Of a stretch of 64,000 bases of DNA, positions 51,359-59,870 are shown in pieces. Below the pieces are notes generated by a model. That model searched no databases, was not told the DNA's origin, and was given only the letters and a program-made list of their open reading frames with translations. This DNA comes from ZC4RG20 sp963782445 (GTDB taxonomy: Bacteria > Pseudomonadota > Gammaproteobacteria > Steroidobacterales > Rariloculaceae), in assembly GCA_963782445.1 (NCBI GenBank), contig CAWAJM010000001.1, forward strand, positions 2,418,001-2,482,000, read 5' to 3'. Every line of letters begins with the position of its first letter. The first letter of the stretch is position 1. Position numbers and translations under genes: made by a program.

Positions 51359-52015
51359 GTGGTGACGATGTCTCTGCCGCCCCCTAGGCCCGCGCCACCG
51401 TTGATCGCGCTCATCGACGACGATGCCGGCGTCCGCGAAAGCTTGTCCCGACTCCTGAGCGTCCACGGCTTCGCCGTCGCCCCCTACGTCGATCCTCAGG
51501 AGTTTCTCGACGATCTCGAGACCAATCCCCCAGTCTGCGTCGTGGCCGACTTGACGACGCCCCACCTCTCGGGCTTCGAGCTGCAACAAGAGCTGGCCGA
51601 CCGCGGGGTCGGCTATCCCATCGTGTTCATTACAGGCTTCGGCGATATTCGCTCTTCCGTCGAGGCCATGCGGCGCGGCGCCGTCGACTTCCTCGTCAAG
51701 CCCTTCGCGCCGAAGGACCTCTTGGCCGCAGTCGAACGCGGCGTCGCCGCCTCCGCGGATGTCCACGAGGAGCGCGCCCGGCTCCAATGGCTCCACCGCC
51801 GCCTGGAGCTGCTGACCGCCCGCGAACGCGAAGTGTTCGAACTCGTCGTCGCCGGCTACCTCAACAAACAGATCGGCGCCCACCTCGGCATTTCCGAAAA
51901 GACGGTCAAGGTCCACCGCGCCCGCGTCATGCGCAAGATGTCCGCCCGCTCCATCGCCCAACTGGCACGCGTCGCCGAACAGCTCGGGATCGATGCGAAG
52001 CGCGAATCGCGGTAG
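51359..52015 (+). CDS. FixJ/NarL-type response regulator
   Basis: A 218-aa two-domain regulator. Receiver: LIALIDDDAGVRESLSRLLSVHGF (acidic pocket), CVVADLTTPHLSG (phospho-accepting Asp), VFITGFGDIRSSVEAM (Thr) and FLVKPFAPKDLLAAVERG (Lys). A LuxR-type helix-turn-helix follows: LLTAREREVFELVVAGYLNKQIGAHLGISEKTVKVHRARVMRKM. GTG 51359 or ATG 51368 may start it. It is divergent from the kinase at 50032. Target genes unknown; the amino-acid permease follows after the repeat array. Confidence 0.9.
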   Translation: MVTMSLPPPRPAPPLIALIDDDAGVRESLSRLLSVHGFAVAPYVDPQEFLDDLETNPPVCVVADLTTPHLSGFELQQELADRGVGYPIVFITGFGDIRSSVEAMRRGAVDFLVKPFAPKDLLAAVERGVAASADVHEERARLQWLHRRLELLTAREREVFELVVAGYLNKQIGAHLGISEKTVKVHRARVMRKMSARSIAQLARVAEQLGIDAKRESR

Positions 52016-52335
52016 CACGCGGCCCGCTCGCAGACGTACCGAAGCCATCGGCGCAAACCGCACACATATCCGCGAAGCCATCGGCGCAAACCGCCAACGC
52101 GTCCGGCGGAGGTCTCGGCGCAAACCGCCAACGTTTCTGCCGGAGGCCTCGGCGCCCACCGCCAACATCTCCGGCGGAGGCATCGGCATAAGGGCGGTGT
52201 CGGGAGCGGCGCGCCAGGGATGGCGCGCTACGCAGCCCCATGGATGGGTATTCTGGCGGTCCCGACACCGGCCTCATGCCGATGCCTCCGCCACCGCGGG
52301 CGTATCCGCGCCGAGGCCTCCGCCTACCGCGCCGC
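52016..52335. repeat. Inverted array of short units around a palindromic core
   Basis: Four to five imperfect direct units of about 30-40 bp (pattern GAAGCCATCGGCGCAAACCGC, then variants of CATCTCCGGCGGAG) fill 52040-52190. A central hairpin follows: arms CGGTGTCGGG 52195-52204 and CCCGACACCG 52261-52270, inner GGCGCGCC-AGGGAT-GGCGCGC at 52208-52228. Then come units in the opposite orientation (GATGCCTCCGCC, GAGGCCTCCGCC, GATGCCTCCGCC) at 52280-52370, running into the 3' end of the permease gene. The first half is not coding: the response-regulator gene stops at 52015. Confidence 0.75.
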
Positions 52336-53922
52336 CTATGCGCCGATGCCTCCGCCCGCCGCGCCCGCCCCCGCGAGCCGACTGTGCCTGATGCCATACA
52401 GGCCATAGACGAAGAGCCCGACCCCCATCCAGATCACGAACCGCCAGATCGTCACGGCCGGCAGACCGCCGAGCAGAATCACGCGGCCCGCCGAAACCCA
52501 AGGCCAGCCAATGATCAGGAACAGCGAGAACACCGCGCCTAGCGGCGCCACGACGTAGACGGCGGGCATGCGAAAGCTTCTCGGCAGATCCGGCTTGCGA
52601 AGCCGCAGAATCAAAACCGACGCGCAGATCACGATGAACGCCGATAAGGTTCCGATATTGACGAGCTCGGCCACCTCGCCGATCGGCAGCAGCCCGGCCA
52701 CGAATGCGACGAATATACCGAGAATCACCGTAGGGCGATAAGGCGTGCGATAGCGTGGATGCACGCGCGCAAACCACCGCGGCAGAAGACCGTCGCGCGA
52801 GAGCGCGAAGGCGATGCGTGCAGCGCCGAGCATGAATGCGAAGAGCACGCTCGTGATGCCGGCGATGGCCGCGACGTTGATGATGCCGCGCACCCAGTCG
52901 AGTCCCAGCGCCTTGAATGCAGCATCGACGGGCGCCGCCGAATTGAGCGCCGTATACGGCACCATGCCTGTCAGCACGAGCGACACGGCGAGATACAGGG
53001 TCATCGAGAGCCCGAGCGAGGCCAGCACGGCGCGCGGCAGGTCGCGCTGCGGTTCGCGCGCCTCCTCGGCCGCGGTCGTCAGCGTGTCGTAGCCGAAACA
53101 GGCAAAGAACACGATGCTCGAAGCCGCCAACACACCGCCCCAGCCGAAGTGCGAGGCCCCGTCGGCACCGACGGCCGCCGGCGGCACGAACGGACGCCAA
53201 TTCGCAGGGTCGACGTAAACCGCGCCGATGGCAATCACGAGCACGACGCCGACGACTTTGATCGCGACGACGACGGTGTTCGCCCGCGCACCCCACTCCG
53301 TCCGCACGGTCAACAGCCAGGCGATCCCGAGCGAAATCAATGCCGCGATGAGATCGAAACGCTTCTCGGGATGTGACGGATCCCAGGCACCCTGCAGTGC
53401 GACGGGCAGTTGCAGGCCGGTCAGCTGGCTGATCAGAGCTTGTACGTAACCGGACCAGCCGATCGCAACGACGGCGACGATGAGCGAGTATTCGAGCAGC
53501 AGGTCCCAGCCGATGATCCAGGCGAAAAGCTCACCGAGCACCGCATAGCCGTAGGTATAGGCGCTGCCGGTCGCGGGAATCAGGCCGGCGAACTCGGCGT
53601 AGGCGAGCGCCGCGCAGGCGCTGCCGAGACCGGCGACGACGAAGGACAGCACGACGGCCGGCCCCGCGTTGACGGCGGCCTGCTGCCCGGCGAGCACGAA
53701 GATGCCGACGCCGATAATCGCCCCAACGCCGATCGCGGCCAGCTGCCAGACGCCGAGCACGCGTCGGAACTCCTGCCGCGCTCCGGCCTCGGACTGCAGC
53801 CGCTCGATCGGCTTACGGCGCGTCAAAGCCGACAAGCGCCCGAAGCGGCTGTCCGGGGGCCCGAAAGTCTGTAGCCGATTCAACTCTCTCTCCTTCCGGC
53901 CGGTCGGATCGGCCGTTGACAC
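52336..53922 (-). CDS. Amino-acid permease (APC superfamily, CAT-like)
   Basis: A 528-aa transporter with about 12-14 helices. LGVWQLAAIGVGAIIGVGIFVLAGQQAAVNAGPAVVLSFVVAGLGSACAALAYAEFAGLIPATGSAYTYGYAVLGELFAWIIGWDLLLEYSL is the typical APC start. ACFGYDTLTTAAEEAREPQRDLPRAV follows in the middle. It resembles cationic amino-acid transporters and YfnA-like permeases. The end is Gly/Ala-rich, and the stop region lies at the edge of the 52-kb inverted array, which may encode its last residues. It is divergent from speD; polyamine-precursor uptake is a possible link but is inference. Confidence 0.87.
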   Translation of the reverse strand: MSTADPTGRKERELNRLQTFGPPDSRFGRLSALTRRKPIERLQSEAGARQEFRRVLGVWQLAAIGVGAIIGVGIFVLAGQQAAVNAGPAVVLSFVVAGLGSACAALAYAEFAGLIPATGSAYTYGYAVLGELFAWIIGWDLLLEYSLIVAVVAIGWSGYVQALISQLTGLQLPVALQGAWDPSHPEKRFDLIAALISLGIAWLLTVRTEWGARANTVVVAIKVVGVVLVIAIGAVYVDPANWRPFVPPAAVGADGASHFGWGGVLAASSIVFFACFGYDTLTTAAEEAREPQRDLPRAVLASLGLSMTLYLAVSLVLTGMVPYTALNSAAPVDAAFKALGLDWVRGIINVAAIAGITSVLFAFMLGAARIAFALSRDGLLPRWFARVHPRYRTPYRPTVILGIFVAFVAGLLPIGEVAELVNIGTLSAFIVICASVLILRLRKPDLPRSFRMPAVYVVAPLGAVFSLFLIIGWPWVSAGRVILLGGLPAVTIWRFVIWMGVGLFVYGLYGIRHSRLAGAGAAGGGIGA

Positions 53923-54021
53923 CCGAGGTCAGGGCCTTATAGTAGCGGGCCTTCGACTTCCGCAGCATCTGCTGCTTGGGGAGAACCGACGCCGCGCCAA
54001 GCCTCTTCTACGGGGACGAAG

Positions 54022-54477
54022 TTGGATACGCCCAAGACGAGCCGACAAGAAGAGGCGAGAAGCGCCGCGCAGGGCCGCGACGGTCGAGGCGCCAGCGGCC
54101 CCGCAAGCGACTTCTTCGTGGAGAAGAAGGGCATCCGCTGTGCAGGCTCCCACTACATCATCGATCTCTACGGCGGCAAGCGCCTCGACGACCTCGAGCA
54201 CGTCGAGCGCGCCTTGATCGATTGCGTCGACGCGGCGGGCGGCACGCTGCTGCACATTCACCTGCACCCGTTCGAGCCCGGCGGCGGCATCAGCGGCGTC
54301 GCCGTGCTGGCCGAAAGCCACATCTCGATTCACTCCTGGCCCGAGCTCGACTATGCCGCTTTCGACGTCTTCATGTGCGGCCGGACCCACCCGGAGCGCT
54401 CGCTCGAGGTCCTCGAAGCGGCGTTCGAGCCGGAGAAGATGGCCGTGAAGGAGATTCTCCGGGGCAAGGAGGCATGA
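54022..54477 (+). CDS. speD: S-adenosylmethionine decarboxylase proenzyme
   Basis: A 151-aa pyruvoyl-enzyme precursor that makes decarboxylated AdoMet for spermidine. KGIRCAGSHYIIDLYGGKRLDDLEHVERAL, HIHLHPFEPGGGISGVAVLAESHISIHSWPELDYAAFDVFMCG hold the family motifs. Autocleavage occurs between Glu and Ser in LAESHISIH, and the Ser becomes pyruvate. His of HSWPE and Cys of FMCG are the expected proton-transfer residues. The TTG start at 54022 has GGGGA 8 nt upstream; an in-frame GTG 90 bases later is an alternative. It overlaps speE by 4 nt (ATGA). Confidence 0.93.
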   Translation: MDTPKTSRQEEARSAAQGRDGRGASGPASDFFVEKKGIRCAGSHYIIDLYGGKRLDDLEHVERALIDCVDAAGGTLLHIHLHPFEPGGGISGVAVLAESHISIHSWPELDYAAFDVFMCGRTHPERSLEVLEAAFEPEKMAVKEILRGKEA

Positions 54478-55346
54478 CCAACGAGCGCTGGTTCGCCGAG
54501 ACGCTGACGCCCGGCGTGCGCCTTTCGCTGCAGGCGCGCAAGCTACTCTGCAGCGAACGGACGCAGACGCAGGAGCTGGCGCTGTTCGACCATGTCCTGT
54601 TCGGCCGCGTGCTGCTGCTCGACGGCGCCTTGCAGCTCACGAGCGCCGACGAGTTCGTCTATCACGAGATGATGGCGCACGTGCCCCTGCTCGCCCACGG
54701 CGCGGCGCGCGACATCCTGATCGTCGGCGGCGGCGACTGCGGGCTCGCCGAGGAGGTGCTCAAGCATGCAGGTGTGCGCAATCTGGCGCAGGTCGAGATC
54801 GACGCGCGCATCGTCGAGCTCGCGCGCGAGCACCTCGGCGCCGTCAACGCACCCGTCTTCGACGACCCGCGTTTCGCGCTCACGATCGCCGACGGTCGGG
54901 AGTTCCTGGACACGACCGAACAGCGCTTCGACGTGGTGCTCGTCGATTCCACCGATCCGGTCGGCCCCGGCCGCGTCCTGTTCACCGAGGACTTCTATCG
55001 GGCCGTCCACCGCCGGTTGAATCCGGGCGGCATCCTCGTCACGCAGAACGGCGTGCCTTTCGTGCAAGCGAACGAGTTCTCCGCCGCGATGGCGAATCTC
55101 GCCGCCGTCTACCGTCACGTGTGCTGCTACACCGTCTCGGTGCCGACGTATTTCGGCGGCGCGCTTGCGCTCGGTTGGTCTTCGGACGCCGATGCCGCCC
55201 TCACCGTGCCGCGCGCCGAGCTCGCCGCGCGCTTCGAGCGTGCGAACCTCGCCACGCGCTACTACAGTCCGGCCGTGCACAAGGCCGCGTTCGCCCTTCC
55301 CCGTTACATCGAAGACGCATTGCGTCAGGCCGTCGGCGAAACGTAG
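54474..55346 (+). CDS. speE: Spermidine synthase (polyamine aminopropyltransferase)
   Basis: A 290-aa aminopropyltransferase. WFAETLTPGVRLSLQARKLLCSERTQTQELALFDHVLFGRVLLLDGALQLTSADEFVYHEMMAHVPLL is the substrate region. DILIVGGGDCGLAEEVLKHAGVRNLAQVEIDARIVELAREHLG, RFDVVLVDSTDPVGPGRVLF (the catalytic DSTDP) and NGVPFVQANEF are family landmarks. It uses the product of SpeD, with which it overlaps (ATGA), so the two make one operon with AAGGAGG as ribosome site. The stop overlaps the convergent decayed DUF763 gene by 22 nt. Confidence 0.94.
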   Translation: MTNERWFAETLTPGVRLSLQARKLLCSERTQTQELALFDHVLFGRVLLLDGALQLTSADEFVYHEMMAHVPLLAHGAARDILIVGGGDCGLAEEVLKHAGVRNLAQVEIDARIVELAREHLGAVNAPVFDDPRFALTIADGREFLDTTEQRFDVVLVDSTDPVGPGRVLFTEDFYRAVHRRLNPGGILVTQNGVPFVQANEFSAAMANLAAVYRHVCCYTVSVPTYFGGALALGWSSDADAALTVPRAELAARFERANLATRYYSPAVHKAAFALPRYIEDALRQAVGET

Positions 55347-56075
55347 GCCGTCACGATCTCGTCGAAGGGGGCATGGCCGGCCGCCCGCTCGAGCGCTCGC
55401 GCTTCCGCGTCGAGCCGGCGAATCGCGGCGAGCTTCTCCGTGTTGCCGAGCTTCGCCTGGGCGACCGCGCCCCTGAGGACCCGGATCGTCTCATCGTAGA
55501 CATTCAGCGGAACCGGAAACGGATGACCGTCCTTGCCGCCGTGGGAGAACGCGTACCGCGCCGGGTCCGAGAAGCGGCAGGGCGTGCCGTGGACGACTTC
55601 GGCGACGAGCGCCAGGGCAGAGACGGTGCGTGCCCCGACGCCCGGCGTCAGCAACAGCTTCCTGCACGGCCGCGTTGTCGACCTTCGCGACGAGCCGGCT
55701 CGAGCGCGTCAGCGAATCGGCATCGAGCCCCGTCCGCTGGCCGACGCCCGCGAGCTCATCGGGCGTGCGGCGCGAATGGCGGCTGCGGCCGCCGCAAACG
55801 TAGATGCCGATTTCGTGCTGGACGGGAGCGAGGCCGCGCTTCAGAGCGCCGACGACGCTCGTCGTGATGCCGGACGAGTGCCAGTCCATGCCCATGACGG
55901 CGCCGAAAGATTGAAACCAGAACGGGTGCGAGATCCTTCGCAGGAACTCGTCGCGCCCGTAGTGCAGCACGACGGCCTCGGCAATGACGCGGCCAAGGGC
56001 GGCCATGCGGGCCGAGAGCCAAGCGGGCACGCGGCCGCGCTGCAGAGGAAGATCCGCGCTGCCGGTGCGCTTAAC
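55325..56075 (-). pseudogene. Decayed DUF763 gene, start lost and middle deleted
   Basis: The 5' part reads VKRTGSADLPLQRGRVPAWLSARMAALGR, ISHPFWFQSFGAVMGMDWHSSGITTSVVGALKRG and SRLVAKVDNAAVQ, as in DUF763. The first codon is GTT, not a start. At about 55654-55690 the frame changes and the sequence jumps to LLTPGVGARTVSALALVAEVVHGTP, FSHGGKDGHPFPVPLNVYDETIRVLRGAVAQAKLG, the family's C-terminus. About 140 residues normally lie between these parts, so a deletion of roughly 400 bases with a frameshift is inferred. It is a pseudogene; the normal role of DUF763 is unknown. Confidence 0.75.
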
Positions 56076-56131
56076 CAGAAGCGACTCGAAACGCGCAGGG
56101 CGTGGCGGCCGACGGCGGCCGCGCGAGAGGA

Positions 56132-56160
56132 CGGCGGCGCGGGTCGATCCCGCGCCGCCG
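56132..56160. terminator. Strong hairpin downstream of the LigM-like gene
   Basis: A perfect 12-bp GC stem (CGGCGGCGCGGG at 56132-56143, CCCGCGCCGCCG at 56149-56160) with the 5-nt loop TCGAT, 34 nt after the stop of the LigM-like gene. No T-tract follows on the minus strand. Confidence 0.6.
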
Positions 56161-56194
56161 CGTGACTATCGCTCCATCGCAACGCAAGGAGCGC

Positions 56195-57601
56195 TCACTT
56201 GCTCCCCTTGGTGCGCCAGCTCTCGGCATAGTTCTCGCGGGCCTCGCGCGCATACGGCGTCGGCGAGACGCGCACGCGGATCTCGGCCTGCTTGTGCTCC
56301 TCGGTCGAAGTCTTGCCGGTCCGCTCCGGCTCGCCCCACACGAGCGTCAGAACGTCGCCGATCTTGATGTCGGCATCGACGACTCCAAGCGAAAGCAGAC
56401 AGCGCTCGTTGTACGAGTAACCGTTGAACATGGACATGCCGACGAGCTGGTTGCCCTGTTTGAGCATGTCGGCGCTGCTCGACGCATAGTTCGGCTGCGG
56501 GAAATCGATCCACTTGTACGGCGTGCCCTCCTCGAACGCGGAGGCCACGACCTTGAGCACGTCGTCGCGGTTCCACTCGAGCGTGACCTTCTGCCGGTTC
56601 TTCTGGTCCTTCATCTTGGCGAGTGCATCCTTGCCGATGAAGTCCGTCTTCCAACCAATGTAGAATCCGTAGCCGAGCTCGAATGGATTGACGTAGTAGT
56701 CCTCGATGTTGTCGCTCACGAGGCTGCCGCCAATCGACCCCACGGCTTCGTAGCTATCGGCGCCCAGCCAGTCGCGATACTCTTTGAGCATGCCAGCGCC
56801 CGTGTAAATGCCGGGCAACGGCGACGGGATCCAGCCGGACTCGAGCGTGTTCGTCGAATACGCCCGGCTGCCGACGAGGCGCAGGTCCACGCCCGCGCCT
56901 TTCGCGGCTTCGAGAATCGTCGACTGAATGTAGTGCTTGTCGGCGTACGGGCCCCAGATCTCGAGGCCGGGCGCGCCGGCCATGCCGTGACGCAAGGCCT
57001 GGACGCGCCGCGAGCCGACGTTGATCCAGTCGACATGGAAGAACTTCACGTCGGGCACCGGGCCGCCGTTGATCTTCGTGAAGATCTTGTCGGCCTCGGG
57101 ACCTTGAATCTGGAAACGGTAGTGCGTGCGATAGATGGCCCTGCCGTCGGGGCGGCTGTCGGAGCGCGGATCGTGCACGAGCCGGACGTTGAACTTGCCG
57201 ACCGCCGCCTGGAATTTGACCCAATTCGCGGTCGGCGCCCGGCCCACGAGCACGAACTTATCTTCGCGCTCCCGGAAAATGATCATGTCGCCGATGACGT
57301 GGCCTGCGGGCGTGACGGGAACGAAGTGCTTCGCGCGGTTCAGGCCGAAGTTCGCGAAGCTGTTGATGCCGACGTACTCGAGGAACTTGGCCGCATCGGG
57401 GCCCTCGACGATGAGCTCGTCCATGTGGTGCGTCTGATCGAAGAGCACGGCCGATTTGCGCCACGCGATCTGCTCGTCGCGCCAATTCGAAAACTCGGGC
57501 GCGACGACGGGATACACGTAGATGCCTGACTTCGAGTTCCGCAGCAGATTGACCGCGCCGCCGTGCGCCTCCAAGACGGAGGTCAGGTTGTTGTTGCTCA
57601 T
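56195..57601 (-). CDS. THF-dependent O-demethylase, LigM/DesA-like (GcvT fold)
   Basis: A 468-aa aminomethyltransferase-fold protein. KSGIYVYPVVAPEFSNWRDEQIAWRKSAVLFDQTHHMDELIVEGPDAAKFLEYVGINSFANFGLNRAKHFVPV, HYRFQIQGPEADKIFTKINGG, HGMAGAPGLEIWGPYADKHYI and YVNPFELGYGFYIGWKTDFIGKDAL are features of LigM and DesA, which move methyl groups from vanillate, 3-O-methylgallate or syringate to tetrahydrofolate. The length is the same (about 470 aa). Lignin-type methoxyaromatics are therefore likely substrates. It is transcribed alone, divergent from the OYE gene. No folate-recycling genes (metF, ligH) are in the window. Confidence 0.85.
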   Translation of the reverse strand: MSNNNLTSVLEAHGGAVNLLRNSKSGIYVYPVVAPEFSNWRDEQIAWRKSAVLFDQTHHMDELIVEGPDAAKFLEYVGINSFANFGLNRAKHFVPVTPAGHVIGDMIIFREREDKFVLVGRAPTANWVKFQAAVGKFNVRLVHDPRSDSRPDGRAIYRTHYRFQIQGPEADKIFTKINGGPVPDVKFFHVDWINVGSRRVQALRHGMAGAPGLEIWGPYADKHYIQSTILEAAKGAGVDLRLVGSRAYSTNTLESGWIPSPLPGIYTGAGMLKEYRDWLGADSYEAVGSIGGSLVSDNIEDYYVNPFELGYGFYIGWKTDFIGKDALAKMKDQKNRQKVTLEWNRDDVLKVVASAFEEGTPYKWIDFPQPNYASSSADMLKQGNQLVGMSMFNGYSYNERCLLSLGVVDADIKIGDVLTLVWGEPERTGKTSTEEHKQAEIRVRVSPTPYAREARENYAESWRTKGSK

Positions 57602-57840
57602 CGTGTCGCTCCTATCACAGTCACAGAAAAGGCTGAAATAATGCCATGGCGCTTCCGTGCGCCACTACCGAGCGTTCGCAGCGTGCGGGCCGAAACGCCC
57701 GTCGATAGCCTGCCGTCGCGGCTCACACGAGTGCGGTAGGCACAGCTGCAGCTCCGGCCTCGAGGCGCGCCGATTATAGGGCGATCGGACTCGGGGTTAC
57801 CGGTCTAAGCAACACTAGTATTTTAACCACCAGGGTACTC

Positions 57841-58935
57841 ATGACTACACGGAACTCCCCGCTCTTCACACCCGCGCGACTCGGCACTCTGACGCTCCCG
57901 AACCGCATCGTCATGGCCCCCATGACACGCGGCAAGTCGCCCTGTGGCGTGCCCGGACGCGACGTTGCCGCGTACTATCGACGGCGCGCGGCGCACGGCG
58001 TCGGGCTCATCGTGACGGAAGGCACGGGCATCGATCACCCGGCCGCGCTGTCGCTGCCCGACGTCCCGCACTTTCACGGCCGCGCGGCGCTCGAGGGCTG
58101 GCGCTTCGTGGCGGAAGAGGTGCATCGCGCCGGCGGCCGAATCATGCCGCAGCTGTGGCACGTGGGAACGGCGCGCAAACCGGGCCAGGGCGCGCCGCCC
58201 GTCGGGCCTTCGGGCCTCGACGTCAAAGGCCAGCGCGTTTGCGAGCCGCTGGCCGAGGGCGAGATCGCTGCGATCGTCGCAGCCTACGCGAGCGCCGCGG
58301 CCGCCGCCCGAAGACTCGGGTTCGACGGCATCGAACTGCATGCGGCCCATGGCTACCTCATCGATCAGTTCTTCTGGGAGGTCACGAATCGGCGCAGCGA
58401 CCGTTATGGGCGCGACATCGCGGGCCGGACGCGCTTCGCCGTGGAGGTGATCCGCGCGTGCCGCGGGGCAATCGGTCCCGACATGCCGCTCGTGCTGCGT
58501 TTCTCGCAATGGAAGATTTCGGCCTACGACGCGAAGCTCGCCCGCACGCCTGAAGAGCTCGAGCGCTTCCTGACGCCGCTCGTCGAAGCCGGCGTCGACG
58601 CGTTCCACTGCTCAACGCGGCGCTTCTGGGAGCCGGAATTCCCGGGCTCGGCCCTGAACCTGGCCGGCTGGACGAAGAAGCTCACGGGCCGCACCGTCAT
58701 CACGGTCGGCTCTGTGGGGCTCGACAACGACTTCGTCGCCGGCTTGTTCGCGCGGGAGAGCGCGGGCAACACCGGTCTGGAGCGCATCGCCGCGATGATC
58801 GAACGGGGCGAGGTCGATCTCGTCGCCGTCGGCCGCGCGCTCCTCGTCGATCCCGCCTGGGCGGAAAAGCTGCGCGAGGGGCGCTTCGAGGCGCTGCGCC
58901 CCTTCACCCCCGACGCGTTGGGCGTGCTGAGCTAG
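57841..58935 (+). CDS. Old yellow enzyme family NADH:flavin oxidoreductase
   Basis: A 364-aa FMN TIM-barrel enzyme. SPLFTPARLGTLTLPNRIVMAPMTRGKS starts the barrel. MPQLWHVGTARKP, GFDGIELHAAHGYLIDQFFWEVTNRRSDRYGRDIAGRTRFAVEVIRACR (H-A-A-H pair and FMN Arg) and VGSVGLDNDF, VAVGRALLVDPAWAEKLREG complete the family landmarks. It reduces activated C=C bonds or nitro compounds with NAD(P)H. The upstream spacer (57602-57840) contains AT-rich stretches (ACTAGTATTTTAACC) and must hold promoters for it and the divergent LigM-like gene. Confidence 0.9.
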   Translation: MTTRNSPLFTPARLGTLTLPNRIVMAPMTRGKSPCGVPGRDVAAYYRRRAAHGVGLIVTEGTGIDHPAALSLPDVPHFHGRAALEGWRFVAEEVHRAGGRIMPQLWHVGTARKPGQGAPPVGPSGLDVKGQRVCEPLAEGEIAAIVAAYASAAAAARRLGFDGIELHAAHGYLIDQFFWEVTNRRSDRYGRDIAGRTRFAVEVIRACRGAIGPDMPLVLRFSQWKISAYDAKLARTPEELERFLTPLVEAGVDAFHCSTRRFWEPEFPGSALNLAGWTKKLTGRTVITVGSVGLDNDFVAGLFARESAGNTGLERIAAMIERGEVDLVAVGRALLVDPAWAEKLREGRFEALRPFTPDALGVLS

Positions 58936-59037
58936 CGGCGCGGGGACGCCGTTACGCACTCCGCGAGGAAGGCGTCGATACGCGTTGGCGACGGCGCCGG
59001 CATCGAGCGGCATGGCGTTGAACGCGTGCGGGCAGGG

Positions 59038-59856
59038 CTATGCCAGGCGCGGAGCGCCCCGGCCGAAGCGATAACTCGAAACCACGAGGCCGCCGAGCAA
59101 CGTTTCCTCGTGATAGACGCGAGTCGCCGGCTCGCCGACGGCCGCGCCGACGGCCACCATGAGCGGCAACAGGTGCTCCTCGCGCGGATGGGCGTCGCGT
59201 GCGGCGGGTGCCGCCGCCCAATCCACCAAACGCGCCTCCCGCTCCTCGGGATCCGTCTCGTGCAGCGTCGCCTCGAGCCAGCCATCGAAGGCGCGTGAGG
59301 GGGCCTGCGCGCTCGGCCCCATACGGCGGAGATTGTGGTAGCTCATACCGCTGCCGACGACGAGCACGCCCTCCTCCCGCAACGGCGCGAGCGCGGCACC
59401 CGCCGCAAGGTGCGTGGCGGGATCGAGTCCGGCCTTGAGCGACAGCTGGATCACGGACACGTCAGCGTCGGGATAGATCACGGCGAGCGGCACGAAGGCG
59501 CCGTGATCGAAGCCGCGTTCGGCATCGAGGCCCGCGCGCATCCCCGCGGCCTCGAGCAAATCCCGCACGCGCGCCGCGAGCGTCGGCGCGCCCGGAGCCG
59601 CGTAGCGGACGCGGTAGGTGTGCTCGGGGAAGCCGTAATAGTCGTAGAGCATAGGCGGATGCGGGTTCGCCATGACCGTGAAATCCCGCGCCTCCCAATG
59701 TCCGGACACGACGAGGACGGCAGCGGGCCGCAGGCCGAGCTGCCGTGGCATGTCGGCCAGCGCGGCCTCGAGACGATCGAAGGCCCCACCGTATTCGCGC
59801 CGCATGTAAGGCCACGGGCCGCCGCCGTGGGAAACGAAATAGGTCGGCAATCGCAT
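59038..59856 (-). CDS. DODA-type extradiol aromatic ring-opening dioxygenase
   Basis: A 272-aa LigB-superfamily protein. LPTYFVSHGGGPWPYM, VVSGHWEARDFTVMANPHPPMLYDYYGFPEHTYRVRYAAPG, FDHGAFVPLAVIYPDADVSVIQLSLK and REEHLLPLMVAVGAAVG provide the metal-binding His residues (SHGG, SGHWE, FDHG, EEHLLP). It matches 4,5-DOPA dioxygenase/YgiD, about 270 aa, with Zn or Fe. ATG 59856 begins the conserved sequence; 40 upstream codons in frame lie in the sulfotransferase gene. It follows the sulfotransferase gene on the same strand (14-nt gap), so they are likely co-transcribed. Confidence 0.9.
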   Translation of the reverse strand: MRLPTYFVSHGGGPWPYMRREYGGAFDRLEAALADMPRQLGLRPAAVLVVSGHWEARDFTVMANPHPPMLYDYYGFPEHTYRVRYAAPGAPTLAARVRDLLEAAGMRAGLDAERGFDHGAFVPLAVIYPDADVSVIQLSLKAGLDPATHLAAGAALAPLREEGVLVVGSGMSYHNLRRMGPSAQAPSRAFDGWLEATLHETDPEEREARLVDWAAAPAARDAHPREEHLLPLMVAVGAAVGEPATRVYHEETLLGGLVVSSYRFGRGAPRLA

Positions 59857-59870
59857 GGCGCCGTCCCGCC

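Noticed and set aside
52016..52335. CRISPR array
   Set aside because: Units are imperfect, change orientation at a central hairpin, have no constant repeat/unique spacer pattern, and no cas genes are near.
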